Assembly (NCBI GenBank): GCA_965203615.1 | Contig: OZ241900.1 | Location: 1,302,001 to 1,366,000 of the forward strand | Source: VXNE01 sp965203615 | Lineage (GTDB): Bacteria > Pseudomonadota > Gammaproteobacteria > Pseudomonadales > Azotimanducaceae | Reading direction: 5' to 3' | Length of the DNA: 64,000 nt | In this document: positions 27,443-35,708 of the stretch, piece by piece | How the letters are laid out: every line of letters begins with the position of its first letter | How positions within the stretch are numbered: the first letter of the stretch is position 1 | The notes under the pieces: generated by a model | The model's database searches: none | Seen by the model: the letters and a program-made list of their open reading frames with translations, nothing else | Told to the model about the DNA's origin: nothing | Made by a program: the position numbers and the translations under genes

Positions 27443-28239
27443 CGTTCGACCTCGATCTTGTATCGCGAACGCAACGACTCGTAGTAGCGTGCGTTCGCAT
27501 CTGCACGTCGTCTCGCGTCGAAGTCGCCTACGACCTTCTCCTTCACCTCGTCGTAATCAGGTGCGCGTGCCCGGGTCCGCTGGTCGACGCGCACCAGGTG
27601 GTAGCCGTAGCCGGACTCGACCGGGCCTTGCCAACCGTCTCCGGTGAGCTTCGCCAGTGATTCGGAGAACCTGGCACCGAAGTCCTTGCGAACGTCGGCC
27701 TCGGAGACATTGGCGAAGGTGTCGTGCAACATGAAGGGATCGCCGAGTGTGCGCCAGTTGGTCTCGTCGACATGGTCTGCTGCCGCGATCGCATCCTCGC
27801 GCGGCGTCGCACGTGCATGGGGACTGAAGTAGACGTGTGAGAAGGAGTATCGCGCCGGCATTCGGTAGCGCTCGGTGTTCGCCCGGAAAAACTCGATAAC
27901 CTGCGCGTCGGTCGGCGGCTCGAGAATCGCGAGATCCTCGGTCAGGAACGTCAGCTTTTGAGCGAGACGGCGCCGGATGATGACATCGTTGTCGTCGAGA
28001 CCAATGTTCCGCGCCTCCCGCATCAGTATCTCTTCGCGAACATGCGCGTCGATCAAGCCGTCGAGTTCTGTCTCAGTCGGCGGGCGGCCCATTTGGATTT
28101 GCCATTGGTCTTGCAGCCGCTCGATATCCAGCGGTCCGACGCGCACGACGTCCGGGCCGCCGGAACGCCACGCGTCTACGCCAAAGATCGCGGCGCCGAT
28201 CAACAGGAATGCGACCAACGGGTCTTTGAGGTATTTCAC
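27439..28239 (-). CDS. PpiC-type parvulin peptidyl-prolyl isomerase, membrane anchored
   Basis: The roughly 266-residue protein has one N-terminal membrane helix (KDPLVAFLLIGAAIFGVDAW) and then a SurA/PpiD-like chaperone region. A parvulin-type domain lies in the C-terminal half, seen in SESLAKLTGDGWQGPVESGYG and GYHLVRVDQR. It probably helps periplasmic proteins fold. I start at GTG 28239: the longer frame to 28281 begins inside the terminator hairpin of the preceding receptor. No clear ribosome binding site is visible. It overlaps HupE by 4 nt, so it likely helps mature HupE or DUF3604; that role is inferred. Confidence 0.8.
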   Translation of the reverse strand: MKYLKDPLVAFLLIGAAIFGVDAWRSGGPDVVRVGPLDIERLQDQWQIQMGRPPTETELDGLIDAHVREEILMREARNIGLDDNDVIIRRRLAQKLTFLTEDLAILEPPTDAQVIEFFRANTERYRMPARYSFSHVYFSPHARATPREDAIAAADHVDETNWRTLGDPFMLHDTFANVSEADVRKDFGARFSESLAKLTGDGWQGPVESGYGYHLVRVDQRTRARAPDYDEVKEKVVGDFDARRRADANARYYESLRSRYKIEVER

Positions 28240-28264
28240 GAGGCTAGTCAGATCGGCGGCACAC

Positions 28265-28297
28265 AAAAAAACAGCCCGCACCTTTCGGTACGGGCTG
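28265..28297 (-). terminator. Rho-independent terminator of TonB receptor 4
   Basis: Read on the minus strand, an 11-bp stem (CAGCCCGTACC / GGTGCGGGCTG, one G-T pair) with a GAAA loop is followed by seven T. It sits 32 nt after the receptor's stop codon. This separates the receptor from the parvulin-HupE pair, although readthrough could still feed those genes. Confidence 0.9.
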
Positions 28298-28328
28298 CGC
28301 CAAGGTTCAACTCAGCAAGCGCTGAGGG

Positions 28329-30971
28329 CTATTGGTTAAAGCTGAACTGCAACCCGAGTGTCCGCGGTGGGTTGAAGCCATTATAGCCGCTGCTACCGAG
28401 CGTAAAGGGGGCGATCGCATCGGTGACATTCTGCACAAAAACGCCGACCTCATAGTTGTCGCGGGCGAGCAACAGCTTCAGGTTCAGGAACCGGTTGGTT
28501 GGCGTCGGCCGCTCGTTGTTTTCGCTCCTGAACAGCTTCTTGCCCCGGTAGTAGAAATCGCCACGCAGCGTAGCGTCGAAGCCGGCGAGCTCGAAGCCAT
28601 ACATCAACGAGGCGAAATAGGCGTGTACCGGCGTATAGCTGATGCGGTTGCCCGCGTCGATGTTGACGCGTACCCCCGCTCCCGCTATCTCCCCGCCCGA
28701 CTGCTGCGTCTGGGTCTCCGCATCGGGGACAAAGGCGCCACCCGCGTGCAAGCGCAACGCGTCGGTCAGCTTGCCCCGCAGCTCAAACTCAAAGCCCCGG
28801 GATGCGGCTTTGCCGATGTTGGCATTGACGTCCGGGTTATACGGTGTGGTGAGCAATGGGTTATCGGGGTCCGGCAGAGCCGGGAAGTTGGTGCCGGTAC
28901 GGACCACGGCGTTATTGATGGCCGTGTCATACACGCTCGCGATGACGTCGAGGCGTCCATCCAGGACCGTCGCCTTGGCCCCCAGCTCCCAGGACTCTAT
29001 ATCGTCGCCTTCGAAGTTCAGCAGTTGGCTGGCGGCTTCAGCCAACTCCGCGGCACCAGGGACGCCCCGCGCGACGGCATCCTCATAGTCCTCAAGTCGG
29101 GACACGAGCGCCGTGTTTATGCCTCCGGTTCGGAACGCCTGCGCATACGTGAGGTAGACCATCGTGCCGTCGTTGGGCCGCCAGCTAAGGGTGACCTTCG
29201 GCGCCGCCTTGTCTTGCGTCGCCGGCTCGGCGCGCGGGTTCGCCTCGCTCTGCGGCACCCACCTGCCTCCCGGGCCTCTCAACAGCTCCACCGTACTTTC
29301 GGCGTAGCGCACTCCGGCCAGGATATGGAACTGATCGTTAATGCGATAGCCCACTTCGCCGAAGATCGCCTCCGAGTCCCGGTCCTGATAGCTGGCGCCG
29401 CTCCTGCGCCCCACGCCCTGCAGAAGATTGTGGACTTGCCGCATCTGCTCGAGCGACATCACGTCGGGATTGAACGTGAATCCCCCGGTGCAGACCACAG
29501 GATCCCCATTCTCCGTAACCGCAGGAACACCGGTGGCAGTGTTCGCGTAGCCGGTTCCACTTGCCTCCCCCATTGAGCCGCAAGGCTCCCAAAGCCTTGG
29601 ATCAGCATCGAGGTCGATGCGCTGGATGTAGACACCGACGCTCCACTCCAACCGGCTGTCCGTGTCGGAGACGAGGCGCGCCTCAGTGGCCCAGCGTTCA
29701 TTGAGACTCGAGTTGGCCCGGACGCTGCTACGGCCCCAGAATCCACCGGTCCCGCAACCTACCAACGCACATGCGGCATCGGTTCGTATGTCCCAAAGCC
29801 CCCCGGCGATGGTGCCGAAGGCGCCGCCGACGCTCTGCTCCTCCGCAAAGGTGATGTCGTGCTCATAAAACCCCGAGGCCACCATCAGGTCTGCCCACGG
29901 CAGCTCCCACTCGGCACTGAGGTTGGTGAGTGTCGTCTCGGAAATTCCGCCGTCCACTAGCTGCGGCGACGCCATGTGCGTCACGTAGACGTGGGACGGG
30001 CCGTCCTTGTATCTCTGGGTCTCCCCGTCGAACGTGCCGTTCTCCCCGGTTTCGCAACCCCCTATGATGGGATATTGCGGTACTTGAGGGAGTTGGTCGC
30101 CCCGAGGGAAATTGCCGCCCGCGGGCCGCTCCTCCGAGAAGCAGTGAAAGGCGATCCCGGGGCCGCCGATATCGCTTTCGACATAGTAGTACGTCGCGTT
30201 GAGCATGAGCGTGTCGGTGGGATAGAAGGCCAGTTGGGCCCGTACTCCCCTCTCGTCGATCCCATCGACATCCTCAATGATTTCGGGCCCCACCTTGTCG
30301 AGGATGCCGGCCTTATTGCGCGCATAAGGGGTTATGCGCGCCGCCAGCCGCTCCCCGAGCGGGATATTGACCATGGAGTCGATGCGCAAACCCATGTCAC
30401 TGGAATGCGACGGGGCCGAAATCCTCGTGGTGATCGCCCAGTCGAAGCCCGCCGGATTGGGCTTCTTGGTGATGTAGCGGATCGCCCCCGCCATGCTGCC
30501 TTCGCCGTATAGCGTGCCCTGCGGCCCCTTGAGCACCTCGATGCGCTCCAGGTCGAAATTCGGAAGCCGCGGCTGCCGGGTGCTCGTGCCCGTGACGGGT
30601 ACGTTGTCCACATAAATCGACACCGGCGATGTCGGGGCCCGGAACTGGGCGATCCCGCGCGCCACGACCCTGTGCCAGGTGTTCGTGGCGTTGCCGTAGT
30701 TCAATCCCGGGATCGACAGAAACAGGCTTGTGATGTCCTCGACTCCCCGTTGATCGAGTTCGATGTCCGTTAACGCCGAGATGGTGACCGGCGTGTCCAT
30801 CAGGTTCGTGTCGCGGTACGTGGCGGTGACCACGATCTCCTCGACCAATGAACCGTCTTCCGCTGCTTCGTCCTCGTCGGACTGTGCCGCTGCGGGCAGG
30901 CCGAGAATCGTGCCGATTGCGGCCAATGCCGCAATGGCGAGCCGTGACCGGCTCGTTGAATAGATAGTCAT
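28329..30971 (-). CDS. TonB-dependent outer-membrane receptor 4
   Basis: The 880-residue receptor has a signal peptide (TIYSTSRSRLAIAALAAIG..., cleaved near AAAQS), then LVEEIVVTATYRD as TonB box and a plug with VSIYVDNVPVTGT and IEVLKGPQGTLYGEGSMAGAIRYI. The rest is barrel ending in L-Q-F-S-F-N-Q. I start at ATG 30971 because AGGAGGGGAACT lies just before it; a longer frame to 31016 has no such site. A G-run of ten (31022-31031) is about 50 nt upstream. The ligand is unknown; receptors with this plug layout are common in marine gammaproteobacteria. It precedes the parvulin, HupE and DUF3604 genes on the same strand. Confidence 0.92.
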   Translation of the reverse strand: MTIYSTSRSRLAIAALAAIGTILGLPAAAQSDEDEAAEDGSLVEEIVVTATYRDTNLMDTPVTISALTDIELDQRGVEDITSLFLSIPGLNYGNATNTWHRVVARGIAQFRAPTSPVSIYVDNVPVTGTSTRQPRLPNFDLERIEVLKGPQGTLYGEGSMAGAIRYITKKPNPAGFDWAITTRISAPSHSSDMGLRIDSMVNIPLGERLAARITPYARNKAGILDKVGPEIIEDVDGIDERGVRAQLAFYPTDTLMLNATYYYVESDIGGPGIAFHCFSEERPAGGNFPRGDQLPQVPQYPIIGGCETGENGTFDGETQRYKDGPSHVYVTHMASPQLVDGGISETTLTNLSAEWELPWADLMVASGFYEHDITFAEEQSVGGAFGTIAGGLWDIRTDAACALVGCGTGGFWGRSSVRANSSLNERWATEARLVSDTDSRLEWSVGVYIQRIDLDADPRLWEPCGSMGEASGTGYANTATGVPAVTENGDPVVCTGGFTFNPDVMSLEQMRQVHNLLQGVGRRSGASYQDRDSEAIFGEVGYRINDQFHILAGVRYAESTVELLRGPGGRWVPQSEANPRAEPATQDKAAPKVTLSWRPNDGTMVYLTYAQAFRTGGINTALVSRLEDYEDAVARGVPGAAELAEAASQLLNFEGDDIESWELGAKATVLDGRLDVIASVYDTAINNAVVRTGTNFPALPDPDNPLLTTPYNPDVNANIGKAASRGFEFELRGKLTDALRLHAGGAFVPDAETQTQQSGGEIAGAGVRVNIDAGNRISYTPVHAYFASLMYGFELAGFDATLRGDFYYRGKKLFRSENNERPTPTNRFLNLKLLLARDNYEVGVFVQNVTDAIAPFTLGSSGYNGFNPPRTLGLQFSFNQ

Positions 30972-31021
30972 AGTTCCCCTCCTCTGGTCGCAAGAGCGAA
31001 ACCAGGGACGTTGCATCCCTT

Positions 31022-31031
31022 GGGGGGGGGG
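31022..31031. repeat. Ten-G homopolymer upstream of TonB receptor 4
   Basis: A run of ten G (C on the receptor's coding strand) lies about 50 nt before the receptor's start codon. Such tracts can slip during replication. In other bacteria, promoter-region homopolymers switch surface-protein expression on and off by changing spacing. Here it could equally be a chance or assembly artefact. Confidence 0.5.
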
Positions 31032-31153
31032 TGGTCGCTACACCACTCGCCGGCCAGCGATGCCGCGCCGACGGTGTCCTCTCACGTAACTACACACTTG
31101 AAGATACACCTGCGACGCCATGCTGTCACGGCAATCACGGCTCCCGACGGGAC

Positions 31154-32044
31154 CTATCGCTTCAAGTGAGGCATCACCGCTGCTGCGAACAGATCAGTCC
31201 CTTCTACGCGTGGGGCATCGGCGAGGTTGACCACAAATCTGTCCGCGCCCTGATCGATCTCTTCGAGCAGGGCTTCCGTCACCTGCTCCGGCGTTCCGGC
31301 CAGGGTATTCCCGCCGAACCTGACATCGGGATCGGCTTTCAGGCGGTCGAGTGCATTTTCGTTTTCGGCAACGAGGACGCTCCTGCAGATGACCTGCTGG
31401 ACTTCGTCGTAGTCACGGCCAACCGCGCGACAGTGGGACTTGAGAACCTCCTGCTTGTGGCGATAGGTGTCCCGGTCTTCGAACACATGGTTCCACCAGT
31501 CGGCATGTTCAGCCACGACGCGCAGGGTGTACTGCTCGCCTGAGCCGCCTACCATCACCGGCGGCATCGGATCCGGCGCGGGCTCACAGTAAGCATCCTT
31601 GACCTGGTAGTACTGGCCTTCAAAGCTGGCCGGGGCCTCCGTCCACATCAACCGGCAGATTCTTATGGCCTCCGCCAGTTGCGCGATGCGTTCCCTTGCG
31701 CTCGGGAATGGCCAGCCATACGAGAGATACTCCGCCTCGTTCCAGCCAGCGCCTATTCCCAACACGGCCCGTCCACCGGAAATGGCCTGTGCGGTGGCCA
31801 TCATCTTCGCCAGGTGCGCCGGATTGCGAAAACTGTTGCACAGGACCTGGTGGCCGACGGTCTTGTCCGGGTAGCGCCCCAGGGCAAATGACATCAGGGT
31901 CCAGCCCTCGCCGACCTTGTTGGCGTTGTTCTGCACATGGTCGGGGATCCACAGGGAATCGAACGGGGCCAAGGCTTCATCCAGATACGGGAAGGTGTCC
32001 TCCACCAGGCGGGACCAGACATTGAGACCGACAGGGATTTCCAT
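31154..32044 (-). CDS. LLM-class flavin-dependent oxidoreductase
   Basis: The 296-residue protein is of the luciferase-like monooxygenase TIM-barrel type: MEIPVGLNVW at the start, SLWIPDHVQ near 33-41, VLGIGAGWNEAEYLSYGWPFP at the typical position, and PVMVGGSGEQYTLRVVAEHADWWN as the sugar-phosphate/flavin binding segment. These enzymes use FMNH2 or F420. The cofactor cannot be told. The ATG at 32044 has AGGAGG just upstream. It lies 18 nt after the DUF3500 gene's stop, so they are co-transcribed. Confidence 0.88.
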   Translation of the reverse strand: MEIPVGLNVWSRLVEDTFPYLDEALAPFDSLWIPDHVQNNANKVGEGWTLMSFALGRYPDKTVGHQVLCNSFRNPAHLAKMMATAQAISGGRAVLGIGAGWNEAEYLSYGWPFPSARERIAQLAEAIRICRLMWTEAPASFEGQYYQVKDAYCEPAPDPMPPVMVGGSGEQYTLRVVAEHADWWNHVFEDRDTYRHKQEVLKSHCRAVGRDYDEVQQVICRSVLVAENENALDRLKADPDVRFGGNTLAGTPEQVTEALLEEIDQGADRFVVNLADAPRVEGTDLFAAAVMPHLKR

Positions 32045-32062
32045 GTGGACCTCCTGCACCAC

Positions 32063-33298
32063 TCAGTGACGGGGCTCGTGGGTCCCGTGCGAATGGTCAT
32101 ATCGCTCGTGGTGCTGGCGCAGCAGGTCGACGCCATAGTCGCCACCATTGGGGGCGCGGACGATCGTGTGGATGTGGTTGCGTGACGGCACGGGGTTGTC
32201 GAATACCACGCCCGGGTGATGGTCGAACTCGATCATGACCACCGGACTGTGTACCCGGTAGTAGAAGGGCCCGTCGTCGGACGTCGCTCCCATCCAGGAG
32301 AACCAGGTCTCGTCCAAATGAGCGTTCACCTCACGCATCTTGATGTCGGCGTGAGGGTCCCGGGTCCAGCCGACGTAAGTGCGAATCAACGACAGCAGCA
32401 GGCGGCGCTGGGCATCGCTGAAATCGCCGGCCACAACGCCTTCGTACCGCACGACCGCATTGTCGTGGCCGGTCCCGCCCACCATGCGGCCGTCGAAGGG
32501 GTGCTTGAGTTCCTGGGGCAGATCGTCGGGGTGAATGGACGGACGGGTCACGGCTCTCGATCTCTGCGAGTCGTCCAGCGAACGAATGAGATCGAGCCCG
32601 GCCCGCTCTTCGGTGCCGAAAACGCTGACACCTTCCAGCAGCCCGCCGCCCCCGTCGCAGGGCTCCGATCCCATGAACGTTGGAGTCATCACCAGGTGAT
32701 CGCCAATCACCATGCAGTTGATGTTCAGGTGATGCCCGTCGAGTTGCCACCCCCAGGGCTCGGAGTCGGAGGGCTGGCCGAAGATGGAAAGGAAGTACGG
32801 CCACTCGCCGAACTCGTCCGGGCTCCCGGAGACGACGGCAAGCAGGCCGTTCAGGCGCATGATGTCGCGAGCCTGATCGAACCCTCGTGCGGACAGGCTG
32901 GCAGCGACCAGGTCAAGCGCCAGCTTCCGGGTCGCGTCGGACAGCTCCTCCAGCATCATCCCGTGGCGCCAGCAATTGGGGTGAATGTTGTTCCAGGTTC
33001 GCCATTCGTCCGCGTCGAGCGGGTGCACCGTTCGGCCCCGTTGCTCGCTCGTCAGTGCCTGAAGAAAGGTCCGGGCCGCTTCCGTAATCGGCTTCGTCGA
33101 GACGCCGATCGCCGCCAGCGGGTACAGACCTTCCCGCACGACACCGTCGGTTGTGATGCCCCGAACGGGGTCGACGAGCGTCGCCAGGCGCTCGTCAAGC
33201 AGGTGCGCGAGGCCGGGACTCTGGTCAACGCGCGTCCGGGCCGACATATGCCCGCCCTGGCCCTTGCGGACCCGCAATTTCGTCCAATGTTCGGTCAT
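32063..33298 (-). CDS. DUF3500 domain protein
   Basis: The 411-residue protein matches the DUF3500 family through its EPWGWQLDGHHLNIN motif near residue 178 and EP-C-D-G-G-G-G around 205. Histidines and acidic residues in FSWMG and MIEFDHHPGVVF suggest a metal-dependent role. Function is not established for the family. No signal peptide is clear, though the N-terminus is basic. AGGAGC lies upstream of the ATG; an internal ATG at residue 18 is an alternative. It forms a two-gene operon with the LLM oxidoreductase. Confidence 0.82.
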   Translation of the reverse strand: MTEHWTKLRVRKGQGGHMSARTRVDQSPGLAHLLDERLATLVDPVRGITTDGVVREGLYPLAAIGVSTKPITEAARTFLQALTSEQRGRTVHPLDADEWRTWNNIHPNCWRHGMMLEELSDATRKLALDLVAASLSARGFDQARDIMRLNGLLAVVSGSPDEFGEWPYFLSIFGQPSDSEPWGWQLDGHHLNINCMVIGDHLVMTPTFMGSEPCDGGGGLLEGVSVFGTEERAGLDLIRSLDDSQRSRAVTRPSIHPDDLPQELKHPFDGRMVGGTGHDNAVVRYEGVVAGDFSDAQRRLLLSLIRTYVGWTRDPHADIKMREVNAHLDETWFSWMGATSDDGPFYYRVHSPVVMIEFDHHPGVVFDNPVPSRNHIHTIVRAPNGGDYGVDLLRQHHERYDHSHGTHEPRH

Positions 33299-33376
33299 TC
33301 TTGCGTAGCTCCTATCGGCTCGTCATCCTGGCCACTCCGTACGCCTCGGTCTCGTTAGCGGTTTCCGCAAGTCACG

Positions 33377-33766
33377 CTAATCGGTGACCAGCCTGCTGTG
33401 TTCCCTCAACCAGGCGGCAAATGCGGCTTCATCGATTTCGCTTGCGGCGAGCAGGGTCACAATCTGTACAACCTCCACCTCCGGAACCGTCAACTGCAAT
33501 CCGTTCTCGGCCATGAACACATAGGCGGACATGAATCCCGCGCGCTTGTTGCCATCCACAAAAGGGTGGTTGCGGATGATCCCTGCAGCGTACGCCGCAG
33601 CCAAATCGCATGTGTCGGGTTTGCCGTACGCGTAGATCTGCGGAGCACGGGCCAGGGCAGAGTCAAGCAAGCCGGGATCGCGGACGCCTGCGCTGCCTCC
33701 AAGATCCGCGATCAGCTTCTCGTGCATGGCCAACACGACCATCTTGTTCAACCAGTTCGGGACCAC
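33377..33766 (-). CDS. Doc-type (Fic fold) toxin
   Basis: The 129-residue protein contains the Doc/Fic active-site motif HPFVDGNKRAGF near residues 67-78, used in P1 Doc to phosphorylate elongation factor Tu. Length matches the death-on-curing family. The start GTG (33766) overlaps the last base of the antitoxin stop codon, so toxin translation is coupled. The usual partner of Doc is Phd; here it is a MazE/AbrB-like protein. Substrate is assumed from family. Confidence 0.9.
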   Translation of the reverse strand: MVPNWLNKMVVLAMHEKLIADLGGSAGVRDPGLLDSALARAPQIYAYGKPDTCDLAAAYAAGIIRNHPFVDGNKRAGFMSAYVFMAENGLQLTVPEVEVVQIVTLLAASEIDEAAFAAWLREHSRLVTD

Positions 33767-33996
33767 TACTTCTTCGCGAGTTCACGCAACGCGTTCCGGT
33801 ACTCCCTCATGCCCTTTTCGGCAAACTGCATCTGCCGCTCGAACTCGGGATCGTAGGGCGTAATCCGATATCCCCCATTGGCTGTCTCGGTCAGGTAAAC
33901 CATGTCCCCTTCCCTGACACTAAGCGCATTGACCGCGTCCTTCGGCAGGCGCAGATTCAGCGAGTTTCCAACCTTGTGGACCTTCAGCGTATGCAT
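33766..33996 (-). CDS. MazE/AbrB-like antitoxin
   Basis: The 76-residue protein has the swapped-hairpin AbrB fold at its N-terminus (LKVHKVGNSLNLRLPKDAVNALSVREGDMVYL), which binds DNA as a dimer. A charged C-terminal helix (QMQFAEKGMREYRNALREL) likely wraps the Doc toxin. I start at ATG 33996, with GAGGGG upstream, rather than TTG 34002. It lies upstream of and overlaps the toxin gene by one base. The GTATATAC-type repeats at 34013-34032 are a good candidate for its own operator. Confidence 0.85.
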   Translation of the reverse strand: MHTLKVHKVGNSLNLRLPKDAVNALSVREGDMVYLTETANGGYRITPYDPEFERQMQFAEKGMREYRNALRELAKK

Positions 33997-34012
33997 GGTC
34001 AACCCCTCAAGC

Positions 34013-34032
34013 GTTTATACCGAAGTATATAC
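34013..34032. promoter_or_regulatory. Candidate operator of the MazE-like/Doc pair
   Basis: GTATAAAC (complement of 34013-34020) and the palindrome GTATATAC (34025-34032) are separated by four bases, just upstream of the antitoxin start. Read on the minus strand, TATAAA may also be the -10 element. Similar alternating repeats bind MazE-type dimers. No footprint is implied. Confidence 0.45.
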
Positions 34033-34100
34033 GTCCTCGCGAAGGTACGCGCGTGCGCCGTCTGGATGCAACTGGCCAACCGCCACCGCGGGCGATTTAG

Positions 34101-34125
34101 AATGTCCGCACCGCGAGCGGACATT
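34101..34125. promoter_or_regulatory. Perfect 9-bp inverted repeat upstream of the CoA-transferase operon
   Basis: AATGTCCGC at 34101-34109 is mirrored by GCGGACATT at 34117-34125 with a 7-bp spacer, about 80 nt before the CoA-transferase A gene. The symmetry and place suggest an operator for a dimeric regulator. No regulator gene for it was found nearby. A T-run is lacking, so it is not a typical terminator. Confidence 0.55.
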
Positions 34126-34205
34126 TGCTCGGTTGCAAGCGATAAGCCACCATCCGAAGCGAAGGCTCAATTCGGAGAAGGGCCAACCAGGGGGATGCGG
34201 ACGAG

Positions 34206-34889
34206 ATGAAAAGCAAGGTCTTGACCGATTTCGCGGCGGCGGTAGCCGACGTGCCCGATGGGTCCACGATCATGGTCCCGGGATTCGGCAATCCGGGGAC
34301 GCCGAGGAATCTCATGGCGGCGCTGGTCGATCAGGGTGCGACGAACCTGGCCACCATCTCCAACAGCGTCAACCGGGATATCGCCGTCCTGGTCGAAGCC
34401 GGCCGCGTCCGCAAGGTGTTCTGCGCCTTTACTGCGCCGACCCATCCGTCGCGGGAAACGCCGTTTGTCCGCATGTACAACAACGACGAGATCGACGCGG
34501 AACTGGTGCCGCAGGGGACGCTCGCCGAGCGCATACGGGCGGCGGCCGCCGGGATCGGCGCGTTCTATACCCCGACGAGCGTGGGAACCGAACTGGCCGA
34601 AGACAAGGAGCACCGCGAGATCAACGGCCGCATGCACGTGCTGGAGTATCCCCTGCCGGCGGACTATGCCTTCATTCGCGCATGGCGCGCGGACACGTTC
34701 GGCAATTTGCAATTTCGCTTCGCTCAGCGCAATTTCAATCCGATCATGGCGATGGCGGCGACGGTCACCGTCGTGGAAGTGGAGCATGAGATCGTCGAGC
34801 CCGGGGGGATCGACCCGGATTGCGTGCATGTGCCGGGGGTCTACACCGACCGCATCGTGCAGATTCCGCCCGATGGGATCTTCGACTAG
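34206..34889 (+). CDS. 3-oxoacid-type CoA transferase, subunit A
   Basis: The 227-residue product has the subunit A pattern of class I CoA transferases: MVPGFGNPGTPRNLMAAL near residues 23-40 and a PYTP-like FYTPTSVGTELAE segment. Subunits A and B form an enzyme that moves CoA between acids, such as succinyl-CoA and a 3-oxoacid, during fatty-acid or aromatic degradation. GGGGG lies upstream of the ATG. Subunit B starts 29 nt after its stop. The specific acid is not clear. Confidence 0.9.
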   Translation: MKSKVLTDFAAAVADVPDGSTIMVPGFGNPGTPRNLMAALVDQGATNLATISNSVNRDIAVLVEAGRVRKVFCAFTAPTHPSRETPFVRMYNNDEIDAELVPQGTLAERIRAAAAGIGAFYTPTSVGTELAEDKEHREINGRMHVLEYPLPADYAFIRAWRADTFGNLQFRFAQRNFNPIMAMAATVTVVEVEHEIVEPGGIDPDCVHVPGVYTDRIVQIPPDGIFD

Positions 34890-34918
34890 ATGGATCTCGC
34901 GACTTAAGGAGAGCCGCC

Positions 34919-35593
34919 ATGGCGGATAAACCCAGACTGACGCGCCAAGCCATGTGCGACCGCATCGCGATGGAGTTCCAGGACGGGTGGGTCGTCAACC
35001 TGGGCGTCGGCATCCCGACGTTGTGTTCGAATTACGTCGACCCGTCCAGAGACATCATCTACCACTCCGAGAACGGGGTCATCGGATACGGGCCGCTCGC
35101 ACCCGAAGGCGAGGAGACTCCGCATCTCGTGAACGCCGGGGCACAGAAGGTGACCGCCGCGCCCGGGATGGCGATCGTCCACCACGCGGACTCGTTCGCG
35201 CTGATTCGCGGCGGCATGATCGATGCCACGGTGATGGGCGCCTACGAGGTCTCCGAGAACGGGGACTTCGCCAACTGGCGCTTTCCCAACCGCAAGGGCG
35301 GAGGGATCGGCGGCGCGATGGATCTCGCGGCCTGTGCCAAGCGGGTGTTCATCGCCCTCGTGCACAACACCCGCGACGGCAAGCCGAAACTGCTGCACCG
35401 CTGCCGATTGCCCATCACCGCGCCCGGCGTGGTGACAATGGTCGTGACGGACCTGGGGTTGTTTGACGTGACGCCCGAGGGGTTCCAGGTGCGTGAACTC
35501 GCCCCGGGGTGGACGCCGGATGAGGTGCAGGAGCGCACGGAGGCGGAGCTGGCAGTTCCCGAGACGATCCCCGAGTTTCAGTTACGGAACTAA
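34919..35593 (+). CDS. 3-oxoacid-type CoA transferase, subunit B
   Basis: The 224-residue product has the catalytic SENG motif in HSENGVIGYGPLA near residue 50, whose glutamate forms the enzyme-CoA thioester, and GGAMDLAACAKRV. I choose ATG 34919, which has AAGGAGAG just upstream, over a frame open to 34820. It pairs with subunit A. No thiolase or dehydrogenase of the same pathway is in the window. Confidence 0.92.
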   Translation: MADKPRLTRQAMCDRIAMEFQDGWVVNLGVGIPTLCSNYVDPSRDIIYHSENGVIGYGPLAPEGEETPHLVNAGAQKVTAAPGMAIVHHADSFALIRGGMIDATVMGAYEVSENGDFANWRFPNRKGGGIGGAMDLAACAKRVFIALVHNTRDGKPKLLHRCRLPITAPGVVTMVVTDLGLFDVTPEGFQVRELAPGWTPDEVQERTEAELAVPETIPEFQLRN

Positions 35594-35708
35594 AAATACC
35601 TGGCTGGCGGCAAGGTCCGCAGACGATCGGTGAGAGCAGGGGCTCGAGGCTCGCTACTCGTCACGAGAGAGTCACTGCCGGTGACCAAAGGTTGGCGGGC
35701 GTCACGAA

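Noticed and set aside
28240..28281. A longer start for the parvulin gene
   Set aside because: It would start translation inside the terminator hairpin of the TonB receptor.
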